Assembly (NCBI GenBank): GCA_026225235.1
Contig: JAMFSK010000009.1
Coordinates: 43,734 to 107,733 of the forward strand
Direction: 5' to 3'
Origin: Burkholderiales bacterium
Lineage (GTDB): Bacteria; Pseudomonadota; Gammaproteobacteria; Burkholderiales; Burkholderiaceae
DNA: 64,000 nt
In this document: piece by piece, positions 15,538-26,167 of the stretch
Position numbering within the stretch: position 1 is the first letter of the stretch
How the letters are laid out: each line of letters starts with the position of its first letter
Notes under the pieces: model-generated
Database searches by the model: none
Told to the model about the DNA's origin: nothing
Seen by the model: only the letters and a program-made list of their open reading frames with translations
Program-made: the position numbers and the translations under genes

Positions 15538-16725
15538 TCAGGTGAGCTTGATCGCGAGCGCACTCGCGCGATAGTGCACGCTCGCCTCGCCCGTGTTGCC
15601 CAGTTCCTCGTGGAGCCGCGCCAGCGCGCGATGGCAGCGGACCTTCAGCGTATCGTTGTCGCCAGACAGCGCGAGCGACTGTTCGAGAAAGGCCTGAGCC
15701 TTGCCCCACAACTGCTGGTGCAAACACAGCCGGCCAAGGGTGAACTTGAGGTCGGCATCGTCGGGATGATCGGCCTGCCAAGCCTCCGCGCGCTGGATCA
15801 GCGGCAGGGCTTCGGCCCCCGCACAGTCGGCATAGCGACGCAGCAGACGGGCATCCCATTGCTGGACGAGGGCATCTTCGACAATCTTGCGCGCTTCCTT
15901 GGGCCGCTCGAGTTGCAGCAGCAATTCGGCCGCGAGGTCGGCAATACGCGGCGACTGGCGTTCGGTCAGCGGCAGGCTGTCCCAGCATTCGAGCAGGGCG
16001 ACGGGGTCGTGACGCCGGTCGCGCAGCAGGTGCTCGGCGGACAACTGGCGCAGGCGCAATGCCACAGCCGGGTGGATGGCCTCGCGCTTTTCGAGCTGCT
16101 TGACGAGCTTGAGCACCTCGGGCCAATGCTTGAGTTGCTGATGGGCACGCAGCGCGATCTGCTGCGCATGCAGGCGGCGCATGCCCTGGGCTTCGAGTTC
16201 GGCGAGCGCGTCGAGCGCACCCTCGGCATCGCGCGCATCGACCCGCATGTCGGCGGTCGTCATCAGGCGTGCGTCCTCCCACTCCTTGTCGTCGATCTTG
16301 GCGAGCCATTCGTCGCGCCGCGTGTATTCGCGCATCCGGTGGGCAGCGAGCGCACCGACCATCGCGGCCGGTGGGCCGTTTTCCGTCAGCAGGCGCGCGT
16401 CACGCGCCGCTTTCTCAGCACGCGAGAAACGCCCGGAATAGAGATTGGCAAGCGCATCGCGCAGGGCCGCATGGGCCTTGGCCGCACGCGAGCGCGCCCG
16501 GTAGGCGGCGACACGCTCGGGCATTTTCCAGAGGTTGCGGATCGCCCGGATCAGCACGTGCAGGACAATAAACGTCACCACGATCGCGAGCACCGCAAAA
16601 TTCAGAGAGACATCAACCCGGTACGGATCGAACACGATCAGCACCTGGCCGACATCGAAATGGCCAAAGATCGCAATCGCCACCGCAGCCGCGAAGAGCA
16701 GGACCAGCCAGAACAGCGCACGCAT
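15538..16725 (-). CDS. hemY: HemY-like inner membrane TPR protein
   Basis: This is the proteobacterial HemY found after hemX, not the Bacillus protoporphyrinogen oxidase. The 395-aa protein has two N-terminal membrane segments (about 3-22 and 40-60) and then a long helical region with TPR-like units such as ERQSPRIADLAAELLLQ and DADLKFTLGRLCLHQQLW. Its role in haem synthesis is not settled. ATG 16725 was chosen because GAGGAG lies 6 nt upstream and MRALFWLVLLF is the usual start. It follows hemDX by 10 bp, in one operon. Confidence 0.9.
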   Translation of the reverse strand: MRALFWLVLLFAAAVAIAIFGHFDVGQVLIVFDPYRVDVSLNFAVLAIVVTFIVLHVLIRAIRNLWKMPERVAAYRARSRAAKAHAALRDALANLYSGRFSRAEKAARDARLLTENGPPAAMVGALAAHRMREYTRRDEWLAKIDDKEWEDARLMTTADMRVDARDAEGALDALAELEAQGMRRLHAQQIALRAHQQLKHWPEVLKLVKQLEKREAIHPAVALRLRQLSAEHLLRDRRHDPVALLECWDSLPLTERQSPRIADLAAELLLQLERPKEARKIVEDALVQQWDARLLRRYADCAGAEALPLIQRAEAWQADHPDDADLKFTLGRLCLHQQLWGKAQAFLEQSLALSGDNDTLKVRCHRALARLHEELGNTGEASVHYRASALAIKLT

Positions 16726-16735
16726 TGCCATCTCC

Positions 16736-19381
16736 TCAGCCTCCGCTCTTGTATTGGTGGATGGCTTCAAGGCTCGTGTTCAGATTTGGCAGCTCCACCG
16801 AGGTCGAGGTGTGACGCACCTGGCTCACGAGATCGCGCACGGTCTGCGTCGACTTTGCCGCCGGGTCGAAGTAACGCGCGAGCGCGGTGTCGGCTGCGTC
16901 GAGGTCGGCATCCATCGTCTTCTCGTCGCGGGAAAGCAGCGACAGACGCGCCGTCAGGAGACGCAATTTGACGTTGGCACGCAGGTACTGCGCCTGGTCC
17001 GGGGCAACCAGCATGGCGTCGGCGTTGTCGATGCGGCGTACCTGGATCACCCCGGCAAGCTGATGCCCGAGCCGTGAGCCGAAATCGCTCCACCACGCAT
17101 CAAAGCGCGCGAGAGCTCGGGCCATCGAACCGCCCGTGGCCGTCGATGCCGAAGCCGGACTCGTACCCGCGGCGACGGTGGTATCGGTCGCACTGGCGCC
17201 TTGCGCAGCCCAAGCGTCGGAAGCGCCAGCGGCGCTCGCCGAAGCCGGCGTAGCCGAAGTCGCCGAACCCGGTGCAGCGGAAGTCCCCGAAGCCGGCGTG
17301 GCGCCGTTCGCGACCGGTGCTTCTCCCGCGAGCGGCAAGGTGTCAACGCGCGAGATCGCATCGTCGAGCTTGATCGCGAGGCCCGGCAGGTCGACGGTGG
17401 GCGCGGCCTTGAGCTTGTCGATGTCCTGCGCGATCGCCTTGCGCACTTCAAGCATCTGCGGGCCATCGGAATCCGAGAGGGCGAGACGGCTGTCCGCGCT
17501 TTGCAAGGCGAACAGCGCCAGTTGCACATTGCCGGTGAGCTGCAGTTGCTGGCTTGCGCTCGAGAGCATCTGGCCGATCTCGGCCAACGTCCATTCGGCG
17601 CGGTTGCGCGCGAGGTCCTGGTACATCGACTGCAAGGCCTGCTGCTGGTTCTGCGCGTCAGCAAGCTTGCCCTCGAGCTGCGAGATGCGGCGATCGGTCT
17701 GCGTCACGCCCGCGATCGCCTGGCTGCTCTGCTGCTGGACCGCCAGCGCGGTGCGGTCGCCGCTCTGCTGATGCTCGCTGGTCGTGCGCTCGAAGCGATC
17801 GATCTTGTGGTTCAGCGCTAGACCACCGGCGACTGCGCCCAGCGCAATCACCAGCGCAATCCAGGTGAGCACCAAGCGGACACGCGGGTTACCCGCTGGC
17901 ACCACCCGGTCGGCGCCGCTCGCGCTGAAGCGGGTCGGCGGAACAGCGGCGTGGGGGGGAAGGTCGTTCGGATCAGTCATGCTCGGTGAAGCTCCGCGAG
18001 GAGTCGGTGAAACGGCCGGCGAATCCCCGGACCGTGAGGCCTGGCCGCTGTTCGCGGCCGGGCCATCGGTGGCTGATGAAGTAGCAAGTGAAGAAGCCGC
18101 GAGCGTCGCCGCGTACGCACACACCGCACGTATCACGGCGGCATCGCCGGCCCCGCTTGTCGTGATGCTACCAAACCCACTCGCGCGCGCCGATTCGGCG
18201 ATACGCGGATGCGGGGCAATGACGTGCGCGCGATGCAATGCGAGGCGCTCACGCTCGTCGAGATGAATCGCCGCGAGGGTGTCGAGGTTGCGTATGCCCT
18301 CGGAACTGCTGAGAACCCAGACATGGGGCCGCCCGGAGAGCAGACGGCGAACCTGAGTGAGTGCGCGCGGATCGGGACTCGGTACGCTGCGTTGGTAAAC
18401 CGTGGCGATATCGACCTGGGCCTGATGGTCGCGCAGCGTATCGGCAAGCAATTCACGGCCACCGTCGCCCCGGATTAAGAGGACCCGGCGACCGGCGAAT
18501 GAAGCCAGGCCAAACTCGCGCTCGAGCGCCACGAGCAGGGCTTCGGAGTCGAAGCGAATCAGATAGGGATCGACGGGCGCGTCGGTCGACGTCGAGACAG
18601 CGGCATTCGAGACGGATGAAGCGGGCGCAGCAGCCGCCGCGGCAGCAGCACTGGTCTGCGGATCGACAGGTGGTGGGTCGGCGAAGAGATTGTCGGAGGA
18701 GACTCGTTGTGCAGCCGCACGCTGCGCCTGCGCAGGGCTCAAATCGGACGCCGCAGCGGCAACGGGGCTCGCCGCAGGATCGACCACAGGGGCAGTCGCC
18801 GAATTGTCCATCGCACGCAGCCCGGCCCCGAGCTCAGCCGGGTCTGCTAACGCGGCCCCGCCCGGATGCGATCCCGGCGACGAGCCGGCCGGCGCGCTTG
18901 CCCCCGAGGTCGACACCGGGTCAGCCTCCATGGCCTGAGCTTGCTCGAGCGCACCGTCCGGGCCGATGACCCGATATGACGGCGAGGCAACCCCGTGCCG
19001 CGCGAGCGCAAGCACGCTGCCAGGCCCTATCACCGCCACCGGCAGATCGACCGGCCAGACGCCGGTAAACCGGGCAAAGGTCTGGTCGATCGCGTTCGGA
19101 GAGACAAACACCGCCAGCGCATAGCCCGCAAGCTGAGAGAGCGCGGCATCCAGCGATGCCGGATCGGCGGCCGGCGCGATGCGAATCAAGGGAAAGTCGA
19201 CCACCTCGAAGCCGGCCGCGCGCAACGGCGCCTCCAGGTCGGTCGACTGGCCGGCCGGTCGCGTCAGCACGACGGTCATCGCGGCGGACACCGGCCGCAT
19301 CGTGCCCGGATCCTGACGGGTGTCAGGACCGTGATCGTCGCGCTCCGGTGCGTCACCCGGCATCGCCGTGTGTGTACTCAT
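16736..19381 (-). CDS. hemDX: Fused uroporphyrinogen-III synthase (HemD) and HemX
   Basis: Residues about 36-425 are HemD, which closes hydroxymethylbilane to uroporphyrinogen III. The first lobe has VVLTRPAGQ and VFVSPNAID; the second has [15 protein letters not shown] and SSEGIRNL. Residues about 146-272 are an Ala/Pro/Ser-rich stretch lying between the lobes, not expected in HemD. After a second disordered linker (426-500) comes a transmembrane segment (503-524) and then HemX, a coiled-coil periplasmic domain. The HemX part alone would start at MTDPNDLPP (residue 468), but no stop separates the two. The start codon overlaps the hemC stop as ATGA. The fusion is known in related genera. Confidence 0.92.
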   Translation of the reverse strand: MSTHTAMPGDAPERDDHGPDTRQDPGTMRPVSAAMTVVLTRPAGQSTDLEAPLRAAGFEVVDFPLIRIAPAADPASLDAALSQLAGYALAVFVSPNAIDQTFARFTGVWPVDLPVAVIGPGSVLALARHGVASPSYRVIGPDGALEQAQAMEADPVSTSGASAPAGSSPGSHPGGAALADPAELGAGLRAMDNSATAPVVDPAASPVAAAASDLSPAQAQRAAAQRVSSDNLFADPPPVDPQTSAAAAAAAAPASSVSNAAVSTSTDAPVDPYLIRFDSEALLVALEREFGLASFAGRRVLLIRGDGGRELLADTLRDHQAQVDIATVYQRSVPSPDPRALTQVRRLLSGRPHVWVLSSSEGIRNLDTLAAIHLDERERLALHRAHVIAPHPRIAESARASGFGSITTSGAGDAAVIRAVCAYAATLAASSLATSSATDGPAANSGQASRSGDSPAVSPTPRGASPSMTDPNDLPPHAAVPPTRFSASGADRVVPAGNPRVRLVLTWIALVIALGAVAGGLALNHKIDRFERTTSEHQQSGDRTALAVQQQSSQAIAGVTQTDRRISQLEGKLADAQNQQQALQSMYQDLARNRAEWTLAEIGQMLSSASQQLQLTGNVQLALFALQSADSRLALSDSDGPQMLEVRKAIAQDIDKLKAAPTVDLPGLAIKLDDAISRVDTLPLAGEAPVANGATPASGTSAAPGSATSATPASASAAGASDAWAAQGASATDTTVAAGTSPASASTATGGSMARALARFDAWWSDFGSRLGHQLAGVIQVRRIDNADAMLVAPDQAQYLRANVKLRLLTARLSLLSRDEKTMDADLDAADTALARYFDPAAKSTQTVRDLVSQVRHTSTSVELPNLNTSLEAIHQYKSGG

Positions 19382-20361
19382 GCGTTCTCGGGCCGCGCAA
19401 CATCGCCGCGCACAGCTCGTACGATCTCATGTGCGCCCTGCTCCGCCAGCGCCTCGGCCACTTCAAGGCCCAGCGCGTCGGCAGCCGCCTCGCTGGTCGG
19501 CGTCGTACACGCTTCGGCCCTCAAGATCCGCGAACCGTCGGGCATCGCCACAAAGCCGCGCAACAGAAGGCGCTCGCCATGCCAGTCGGCATAGGCCGCC
19601 AGCGGCACTTCGCAGCCGCCGGCCAGCGCGCGTGAAACCGCTCTCTCGGCGCTGACCGCATAAGCCGTGCGGACATCGTGAAGCGGCGCGAGCCAGCCAG
19701 CGACATCGCCGCGCGCGGACGCGATCTCGATTCCAAGCGCGCCCTGCCCCGCGGCCGGGAGGCTCACTTCTGGTTCGAGCACCGTGCGGATCCGGTCGGC
19801 GAGACCGAGGCGCTTGAGTCCGGCCGCCGCGAGGATGATCGCCGCATAGTCGCCCGCGTCGAGCTTGCGCAAGCGTGTGTCGAGATTGCCCCTCAAGGGC
19901 TGCACCCGCAGCTGAGGGTAGCGTGCGCGCAACAGTGCTTCACGCCGCAGGCTCGAGGTACCGACCACGCTACCGGAGGGCAGTGCATCGAGTGATTCGA
20001 ACTGGTTCGAGACAAACGCATCACGCGGGTCCTCACGGCTCAGGACCGCCGCCAGCGCGAAGCCTGGCGGCAGATCCATGGGCACATCCTTGAGCGAATG
20101 GACGGCCAGATCGGCGTGCCCATCTTCGAGCGCGGCCTCCAGTTCTTTCACGAACAGACCCTTGCCACCCACCTTCGATAGCGTTCGATCAAGAATTTGA
20201 TCGCCGCGGGTCGTCATTCCGAGAATAGATACGTCGCAGGACGGATATAATTTTTGCAGTGCAACCTGAACATGTTCAGCTTGCCACATCGCCAGGCGGC
20301 TTTCGCGCGAGGCGATCACCAGCTGCTTCGGCGGCTGCGAAGACAACACTTCGGTCTGCAT
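19378..20361 (-). CDS. hemC: Hydroxymethylbilane synthase (porphobilinogen deaminase)
   Basis: The enzyme joins four porphobilinogens into the linear tetrapyrrole used by HemD. The 327-aa protein has [16 protein letters not shown] near the start, the catalytic region HSLKDVPM (Asp92), the cofactor-binding Arg cluster [13 protein letters not shown], and the dipyrromethane-carrying Cys250 in [13 protein letters not shown] 20361 was chosen because GGGG lies just upstream. Its upstream leader is one arm of a 20-bp inverted repeat shared with the ppc leader. It overlaps hemDX by 4 bp. Confidence 0.97.
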   Translation of the reverse strand: MQTEVLSSQPPKQLVIASRESRLAMWQAEHVQVALQKLYPSCDVSILGMTTRGDQILDRTLSKVGGKGLFVKELEAALEDGHADLAVHSLKDVPMDLPPGFALAAVLSREDPRDAFVSNQFESLDALPSGSVVGTSSLRREALLRARYPQLRVQPLRGNLDTRLRKLDAGDYAAIILAAAGLKRLGLADRIRTVLEPEVSLPAAGQGALGIEIASARGDVAGWLAPLHDVRTAYAVSAERAVSRALAGGCEVPLAAYADWHGERLLLRGFVAMPDGSRILRAEACTTPTSEAAADALGLEVAEALAEQGAHEIVRAVRGDVARPENA

Positions 20362-20478
20362 CAGAGCCCCTGACAAAATGAGGCCCCGGCGCGCTTGCGC
20401 GTGGGCTGTTCGAATGACGTTGCGAGCATCACGGCCCGGCCGCGCGACGGCGTGTGGATCATTTTGTCAGGGGCGCTG
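20362..20478. repeat. 117-bp segment bounded by 20-bp inverted repeats between hemC and ppc
   Basis: Plus strand 20362-20381 (CAGAGCCCCTGACAAAATGA) and 20459-20478 are inverted copies that match at 19 of 20 positions. They enclose 77 bp of GC-rich sequence. The left arm abuts the hemC start codon and supplies its ribosome-binding GGGG; the right arm lies 76 bp before the ppc start. The segment could be an invertible element, a symmetrical operator, or the trace of a local inverted duplication. No recombinase gene is nearby. Confidence 0.7.
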
Positions 20479-20554
20479 GACCCGAGTGAATATAAGAAAA
20501 CATGGTAGCACGCACCCATACAGCGACATTGCCCATGCACATAGAGGAAACATC

Positions 20555-23485
20555 GTGACGTCTCTCGGTAAGGACCGTACCCGCTCTGCCAAGCGCAGTG
20601 CCGCCGCCCGCCCGGCATCCCCCCGTGTCGCAAGCCCCGCCCCTTCCACGAGCACCCCGGCCAAAAAAACCAATGGCCAGGCCGGCGCACCGCGCGCCCG
20701 CGACGACAAAGACCTGCCGCTGTTCGAAGACATTCGCTTTCTCGGCCGCCTGCTCGGCGACGTGGTCCGGGAGCAGGAAGGCGACGCGGTATTCGATGTG
20801 GTCGAGTCAGTGCGCCAGACCGCTGTCAAATTCCGCCGCGAAGACGACCGCGAGGCAGCCCAGAAGCTCGACAAGATGCTCACCCGCCTGACGCGCGAGC
20901 AGACCAACTCGGTCGTGCGCGCGTTCAGCTACTTCTCGCATCTCGCGAACATCGCCGAAGATCGCCATCACAACCGGCGCCGCCGCTTTCACGCGCTCGC
21001 CGGCTCGGCGCCCCAACCGTCGACCTTCGGCCATGCTATCGACCGCCTGAAAGAGGTCGACCCGAACAGCGGCGCGACGCTCCAGCGCTTCTTCGACGAA
21101 GCGCTGATCGTACCGGTGCTGACGGCCCACCCGACCGAAGTCCAGCGCAAGAGTATTCTCGACGCGCAGCACGATATCGCGCGCCTGCTCGCCGAGCGCG
21201 ACCAGGAGCTCACGGCGCGCGAACGCGCGAACAACACCGAGCTCCTGCGCGCACGCGTGACCTCGCTCTGGCAGACGCGGATGCTGCGCGATACGAAGCT
21301 GACGGTCAGCGACGAGATCGAAAACGCGCTCTCGTACTATCGGACCACCTTCCTGACCGAAATCCCGGCGCTCTACGACGATATCGAGCAGGCACTCGCC
21401 GAGCACGGGGTGAAGGCCAACCTGCCACCGTTCCTGCAGATGGGTCACTGGATCGGCGGCGACCGCGACGGCAACCCGAATGTGACGGCCGCGACGCTCT
21501 ATCGCGCGATCACGCGCCAGGCCACGACGATCTTCGATCACTACCTGGCTGAAGTGCATACGCTTGGCGCCGAGCTGTCGGTATCGGACCTGCTGGTCGG
21601 CTCGAGCGACGAACTCAAGGCGCTTTGCAACGCGTCGCCCGATCAATCGCCCCATCGTACCGACGAGCCCTACCGGCGCGCGCTGGTCGGCGTCTACGCA
21701 CGACTCGCGGCGACTGCCCGCTCCCTGCTCGGCCCCGACGTCGTGGCCACGCGTGAAACGCCGGACGCGCTGCCCTATGCCCGCCCGGCCGACTTCGGCG
21801 ACGACCTGCGGATCTTGATCGATTCGCTCGCGGCCAACCACGGCGAGTCACTCGCCAAGCCGCGCCTGATCCCGCTCGCGCGCGCGGCCGAGATCTTCGG
21901 CTTCCATTTGGCAAGCATCGACCTGCGCCAAAGTTCGGACATCCACGAGGCCGTGATTGCCGAACTGTTCGCGCGCGCCGGCGTGCTCGCCGACTACACG
22001 ACGCTCACCGAAGCCGAAAAAATCCAGATCCTGCAGGCCGAGCTTGCCCAGTCGCGCCCCCTGCGCTCGGCCTGGCTCGACTACTCGGAGCGCTCGCTCA
22101 GCGAACTCGCCGTCTTCGAAGCGGCGCGCGAGATCCGCCAGCGCTTTGGCGCGCGGGCCGTGCGCAACTACATCATTTCGCATACCGAGACGGTCAGCGA
22201 CTTGCTTGAAGTGATGTTGCTGCAAAAGGAAACGGGCCTGCTCGAAGGCCGCCTCGGCGATGCGGCTGCGCCCGCCGCGGTCGGCATGATGGTGATCCCG
22301 CTATTCGAGACGATCGCCGACCTGCGCGATGCGTCGAATATCATGCGCGACTTCTTCGCGCTGCCGGGCATCGCAGAAGTCGTCGAAGACCAGGGTGGCG
22401 AGCAGGAAGTCATGCTCGGGTATTCCGACAGCAACAAGGACGGTGGCTTCCTGACCTCGAACTGGGAGCTGTATCGCGCCGAACTCGAGCTGGTCGCACT
22501 GTTCCAGAAAAGCGGCACCAAGCTGCGCCTGTTCCACGGCCGGGGCGGCACGGTGGGCCGCGGAGGCGGTCCAACCTATCAGGCCATCCTGTCGCAACCG
22601 CCGGGCACGGTGAACGGCCAGATCCGGCTGACCGAGCAGGGCGAGATCATCGCAAGCAAGTTCGGCAACCCGGAAATCGGTCGCCGCAATCTCGAAACGG
22701 TCGTCGCCGCGACGCTCGAAGCCTCGCTGCTGCCCAAGCGCAATGCCCCCGACAAGTTGCCGCTGTTCGAGGACACTATGCAGACGCTCTCCGATTCGGC
22801 AATGGCCTCCTATCGCGCGCTCGTCTACGAGACCCCCGGCTTCAAGGACTACTTCTTCCAGTCGACGCCGATCTCGGAGATCGCCGAGCTCAATATCGGC
22901 AGCCGCCCTGCTTCGCGCAAGCTGCAGGACCCGGAAAAGCGCCAGATCGAAGACCTGCGCGCCATCCCCTGGGGCTTCTCGTGGGGTCAGTGCCGCCTGT
23001 TGCTGACCGGCTGGTATGGCTTCGGCAGCGCGGTCGAGGCCTACCTCGCCGCAGCCACGACACCGGCCGAGCGCACCCGCCGGCTCGGCACCTTGCGCAA
23101 GATGAACAAGACCTGGCCGTTCTTCGCAACCCTGTTGTCAAATATGGACATGGTCCTGGCGAAGACCGACCTGGCGGTTGCCTCGCGCTATGCTGAACTC
23201 GTGACCGACAAGAAGCTGCGCAAGAAAGTATTCTCGCTGATCGTCGCCGAATGGGAGCGCACGTCGGCGGCCTTGTCCGAGATCACCGGGCATGCGCACC
23301 GTCTTGCGACGAATCCCTTGCTTGCGCGTTCGATCAAGAATCGCTTCCCCTACCTCGATCCGCTGAATCACTTGCAGGTCGAGTTGCTCAAACGTCACCG
23401 TGCGGGTCATGACGACCAGCGCGTGGGGCGTGGCATCCACTTGACGATCAACGGCATTGCGGCGGGCCTGCGCAACACCGGCTGA
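20555..23485 (+). CDS. ppc: Phosphoenolpyruvate carboxylase
   Basis: This anaplerotic enzyme makes oxaloacetate from phosphoenolpyruvate and bicarbonate. The 976-aa protein carries the catalytic His in [13 protein letters not shown] (about residue 190), the Lys in [16 protein letters not shown] (about 627) and the Gly/Arg loop [14 protein letters not shown] (about 660-673). It ends in NTG, as in most PEPCs. GTG 20555 was chosen because GAGGAA lies 8 nt upstream and the reading frame before it looks non-coding. The first 50 residues are a Ser/Ala/Pro/Lys-rich extension before the conserved domain. Confidence 0.97.
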   Translation: MTSLGKDRTRSAKRSAAARPASPRVASPAPSTSTPAKKTNGQAGAPRARDDKDLPLFEDIRFLGRLLGDVVREQEGDAVFDVVESVRQTAVKFRREDDREAAQKLDKMLTRLTREQTNSVVRAFSYFSHLANIAEDRHHNRRRRFHALAGSAPQPSTFGHAIDRLKEVDPNSGATLQRFFDEALIVPVLTAHPTEVQRKSILDAQHDIARLLAERDQELTARERANNTELLRARVTSLWQTRMLRDTKLTVSDEIENALSYYRTTFLTEIPALYDDIEQALAEHGVKANLPPFLQMGHWIGGDRDGNPNVTAATLYRAITRQATTIFDHYLAEVHTLGAELSVSDLLVGSSDELKALCNASPDQSPHRTDEPYRRALVGVYARLAATARSLLGPDVVATRETPDALPYARPADFGDDLRILIDSLAANHGESLAKPRLIPLARAAEIFGFHLASIDLRQSSDIHEAVIAELFARAGVLADYTTLTEAEKIQILQAELAQSRPLRSAWLDYSERSLSELAVFEAAREIRQRFGARAVRNYIISHTETVSDLLEVMLLQKETGLLEGRLGDAAAPAAVGMMVIPLFETIADLRDASNIMRDFFALPGIAEVVEDQGGEQEVMLGYSDSNKDGGFLTSNWELYRAELELVALFQKSGTKLRLFHGRGGTVGRGGGPTYQAILSQPPGTVNGQIRLTEQGEIIASKFGNPEIGRRNLETVVAATLEASLLPKRNAPDKLPLFEDTMQTLSDSAMASYRALVYETPGFKDYFFQSTPISEIAELNIGSRPASRKLQDPEKRQIEDLRAIPWGFSWGQCRLLLTGWYGFGSAVEAYLAAATTPAERTRRLGTLRKMNKTWPFFATLLSNMDMVLAKTDLAVASRYAELVTDKKLRKKVFSLIVAEWERTSAALSEITGHAHRLATNPLLARSIKNRFPYLDPLNHLQVELLKRHRAGHDDQRVGRGIHLTINGIAAGLRNTG

Positions 23486-24255
23486 ACGAAGCAGGCACGG
23501 GACCAAACCGCGACCGAGGCATCCATGCGCCGGCTGCGGTTCGGGCCGTGCGTTCAGGAATCCCTCGGGCTTCCAAAGCGGCGTCCCCGCGTATCGGTCG
23601 TAGGTCAGCACGCCGGCAAGCAGAGCGATGCCAGATCCTTCGCCCATTGAGGCGACGACTCCGGCGACACCGATGCGCCGAGCGCACCTGAAGCAGACGA
23701 CATCGCCGCAAGATCTCCCGGCAATGGCGAAGCGTCTGCCACGCCGGCCAACGGCACTCCCGAGCTCGGGCCATCGCGCCCGGCGCTGCCGCCCTGGCTG
23801 ACCTGCTCGGGATCGCCGCCGCTGCCGGCTGGCCCCTCCCAGCGATCCAGCTACCCCTCGTACTCCGATCACCGCGCCTGCGAGGCGTGTTCCTGCCGCC
23901 GAACACTATTCGGCCCACACATCTGGCCGTAGTCGACACCTTCATACACGGCCCGTCTGCGTCGCCCAAGCGGCATCGCCGATCGTTGCGCCAATAAAAG
24001 CTGCGCTCCGCGCTCAACGTCCGCTCACCATCGAAGCCACGCACGCTCCAACGTGCCGGATACGCAAGGTAAGATTAGTTCACAAATATCGCGAGACAGG
24101 ACGATTGATTAAGCTTGTGAAAATCATGAGGCGAAAATAAAAAACGGGGATACGAGCCAACGACTCGCCCCCCCCGCTCTAAAAGCAGTTTTCCAATTAA
24201 CGATGAAATGTAACCATCACGCTAACTTATTGCACAAAACGATCCCGCTTCGCCT
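23486..24255. other. Gene-poor 770-bp gap, possible decayed coding sequence
   Basis: No intact gene is convincing. On the minus strand about 23628-23840, one frame reads like real protein (for example SPLPGDLAAMSSASGAL and SPQWAKDLASLCLPAC before a stop at about 23628), but it opens at a stop codon and has no start. A neighbouring frame upstream could continue it with a frameshift, which would fit a pseudogene. From about 24050 to 24250 the sequence becomes AT-rich, unlike its surroundings. It may hold promoters or be the edge of an acquired segment. Confidence 0.35.
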
Positions 24256-25017
24256 TTATACGTGGGCCTCGACCATCAGCACATCGAGTTCGAACGATCC
24301 ATCCTGCTGCACATTGAAGTAATGCCGGACTTCATCGGGCGCCGCAGCCCAGACTGCTCGAATCGCATCGATTTTCAAAGGCGGCGTGCGCATGCGTGCG
24401 ACCCATGCGGAGAACTCGATCGGCAGGCGCCAGCGATCGCGCACGTTGACCTGTGTAAAGCCCGCACCCGTAAAAAAAGTCTGCCATTCGGCCGACCGGT
24501 AATCCCGGATATGTGAAGCATCGCGCAACAGCTCCACTGCCTGAATATGCGTGTCGTGCAAAGGGTGATCGGCGCCCGCAATATCGATAAACAACACGCG
24601 GCCGCCGGGTTTCAGCACGCGACGCACTTCGGCAAGCGCGGCCGGCACATCGCGCCAGTGGTGAGCGCTCATGCGGCTGATGGCCCAATCGAAACTCGCA
24701 TCGGCAAAAGGCAGTGTCTCGGCCGGCCCCTGGCGCGTCGTCACACTGCCGAGGCCCCGTTCGCGTGCGGCCGCGGCGACCACGTCGAGCATTGGCTGGG
24801 CGATATCGTAGGCCACCACCTCGCGCACGTGCGGGGCGACCGCGAAGCTCGCGTGGCCCGCACCACAGCCCAGGTCGAGTACCCGCGCGCCAGCGGTCGC
24901 GCCGACCTCGGTCGCAAGAACGCCGAGATCCGCGCCGCTCGCGTGGACCGCGCTCGTCAGGTAGGCGGCCGCCGTCGCTCCGAACTGGTCTGCCACCAAT
25001 GAATGATGTTCCATCAT
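24256..25017 (-). CDS. Class I SAM-dependent methyltransferase
   Basis: The 253-aa protein has methyltransferase motif I VLDLGCGAGHASF (46-58), the acidic motif II region EVVAYDIAQPML, and motif III after LKPGGRVLFIDI. SRMSAHHWRDVPAALAEV is typical of the UbiE/COQ5-like methyltransferase-11 group, which methylates small molecules. Two adjacent ATGs (25017, 25014) follow AAGGAG; the second has better spacing. It is divergent from an HTH regulator at 25151, so the regulator probably controls it. The substrate cannot be inferred. Confidence 0.88.
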   Translation of the reverse strand: MMEHHSLVADQFGATAAAYLTSAVHASGADLGVLATEVGATAGARVLDLGCGAGHASFAVAPHVREVVAYDIAQPMLDVVAAAARERGLGSVTTRQGPAETLPFADASFDWAISRMSAHHWRDVPAALAEVRRVLKPGGRVLFIDIAGADHPLHDTHIQAVELLRDASHIRDYRSAEWQTFFTGAGFTQVNVRDRWRLPIEFSAWVARMRTPPLKIDAIRAVWAAAPDEVRHYFNVQQDGSFELDVLMVEAHV

Positions 25018-25150
25018 GTTCTCCTTGTCGTGTGGGTTCCCTGCGGGCGGCCTCGATACCGGCGGCTCGCCTGCAAGCGCGGGAAACGGTACGATAGACC
25101 GGCCGAACTACCGGTACAAGGCAAGCACTTATCCTGTTATCAAAGCTACC
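25018..25150. promoter_or_regulatory. Shared control region of the methyltransferase/regulator divergon
   Basis: The gap holds CGGTAC twice, at 25087-25092 and 25112-25117, spaced 25 bp apart. The second copy lies within ACCGGT, which is palindromic. Repeats of this kind are candidate operators for the flanking helix-turn-helix regulator. No footprint or alignment is available. Confidence 0.35.
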
Positions 25151-25996
25151 ATGCCTCAGCCCCCCTCTTCTTCGCCATCCGTCGCCGCCCGCGACACGGG
25201 CTTGTTGCGCTCGCCTGCCCGTGAGCTCGGCGATTTCATCCGTGCTCATCGCGAACGCCTCACTCCCGAGGCGGCGGGCCTGCCCGCAGGTAACCGGCGG
25301 CGTACGCCGGGCCTGCGCCGCGAAGAGATTGCGCAATTGTGCGGGGTCAGCCCGACCTGGTACACCTGGATCGAGCAGGGGCGCCCGGTCTCGGCCTCGC
25401 CCGATGCCCTCGCGCGCATCGCCATGGCCTTGCGGCTCACGCGTGCCGAGCGCGCCTACCTGTTTGAACTCGCGGCGCTGCGCGACCCGGCCGAGCCCGG
25501 CCCCGGCACGAGCGACGCCCCTGCCGCCCTGCTCGCCAGCGTCGCCTTGCTCGATGCGCCGGCCTACGTGCTCGACCGTCAGTGGACAGCGCTGGCCTGG
25601 AACGAACGGGCGAGTGCCTTGTTCGTCGGCTGGCTCGCGCCCGACGACGACCACAACCTGCTGCGCTATATGTTCACGAGCGATGCGGCGCGCCAGTTGG
25701 TGGTCGACTGGGAGGTCCGCGCGCGGCGGCTGGTCGCGGAGTTTCGCGCCGACTCGAGCCGCCACCTGACGGACGCGCCCACGCGCACGTTGCTCGAACA
25801 GCTGTTGGGCTCGAGCGAGACCTTCGGGCGATACTGGCGTTCACAGGACGTGGTCGAGCGCGAGGGCGGCTTACGCGAGTTCGACCACCCGACGCATGGC
25901 CGGCTGCAGTTTGACCAGATCACGCTCAAGCCCGTGCTGCGCGAGGACCTCAAGCTGGTCGCCCTGATCCCGCAAGGCGCGACGGGCTCCGGATAA
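25151..25996 (+). CDS. HTH transcriptional regulator, MmyB-like ligand-binding type
   Basis: The 281-aa protein has an N-terminal XRE-type helix-turn-helix (about 18-85) containing RRRTPGLRREEIAQLCGVSPTWYTWIEQG (quoted parts: TPGLRREEIAQL and VSPTWYTWIEQG). A C-terminal ligand-binding domain follows, with LDRQWTALAWNERASALF and FDHPTHGRLQFDQITL. This layout is that of the MmyB/MLTR family, which usually represses a divergent neighbour. Here the neighbour is a methyltransferase. The ATG at 25151 places the conserved region sensibly; there is no strong ribosome-binding site. Confidence 0.9.
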   Translation: MPQPPSSSPSVAARDTGLLRSPARELGDFIRAHRERLTPEAAGLPAGNRRRTPGLRREEIAQLCGVSPTWYTWIEQGRPVSASPDALARIAMALRLTRAERAYLFELAALRDPAEPGPGTSDAPAALLASVALLDAPAYVLDRQWTALAWNERASALFVGWLAPDDDHNLLRYMFTSDAARQLVVDWEVRARRLVAEFRADSSRHLTDAPTRTLLEQLLGSSETFGRYWRSQDVVEREGGLREFDHPTHGRLQFDQITLKPVLREDLKLVALIPQGATGSG

Positions 25997-26167
25997 ACGC
26001 CCGGTCCGGCCGATGCTGTCATGGACAAACCTCAGCGCCCGGCGATTCTTGGTTACTATTAGTCCGCTTGTGTGAACACGCCTGAGAACAGGTGCCCCTA
26101 TGAGGCCCCTGTGTCAGGCTCCGTGTAAGCTCTTGAACCAGCCCGACCCCACCCTCGACCTCAGCCT

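Noticed and set aside
20378..20554. Upstream extension of ppc to an ATG at 20378
   Set aside because: The extra 59 residues are read from the intergenic inverted-repeat segment and look random; GTG 20555 has a good ribosome-binding site.
23138..23872. Minus-strand 244-codon frame crossing the end of ppc
   Set aside because: Most of it is antisense to conserved ppc sequence; only the part beyond 23600 might be a remnant, and in another frame.
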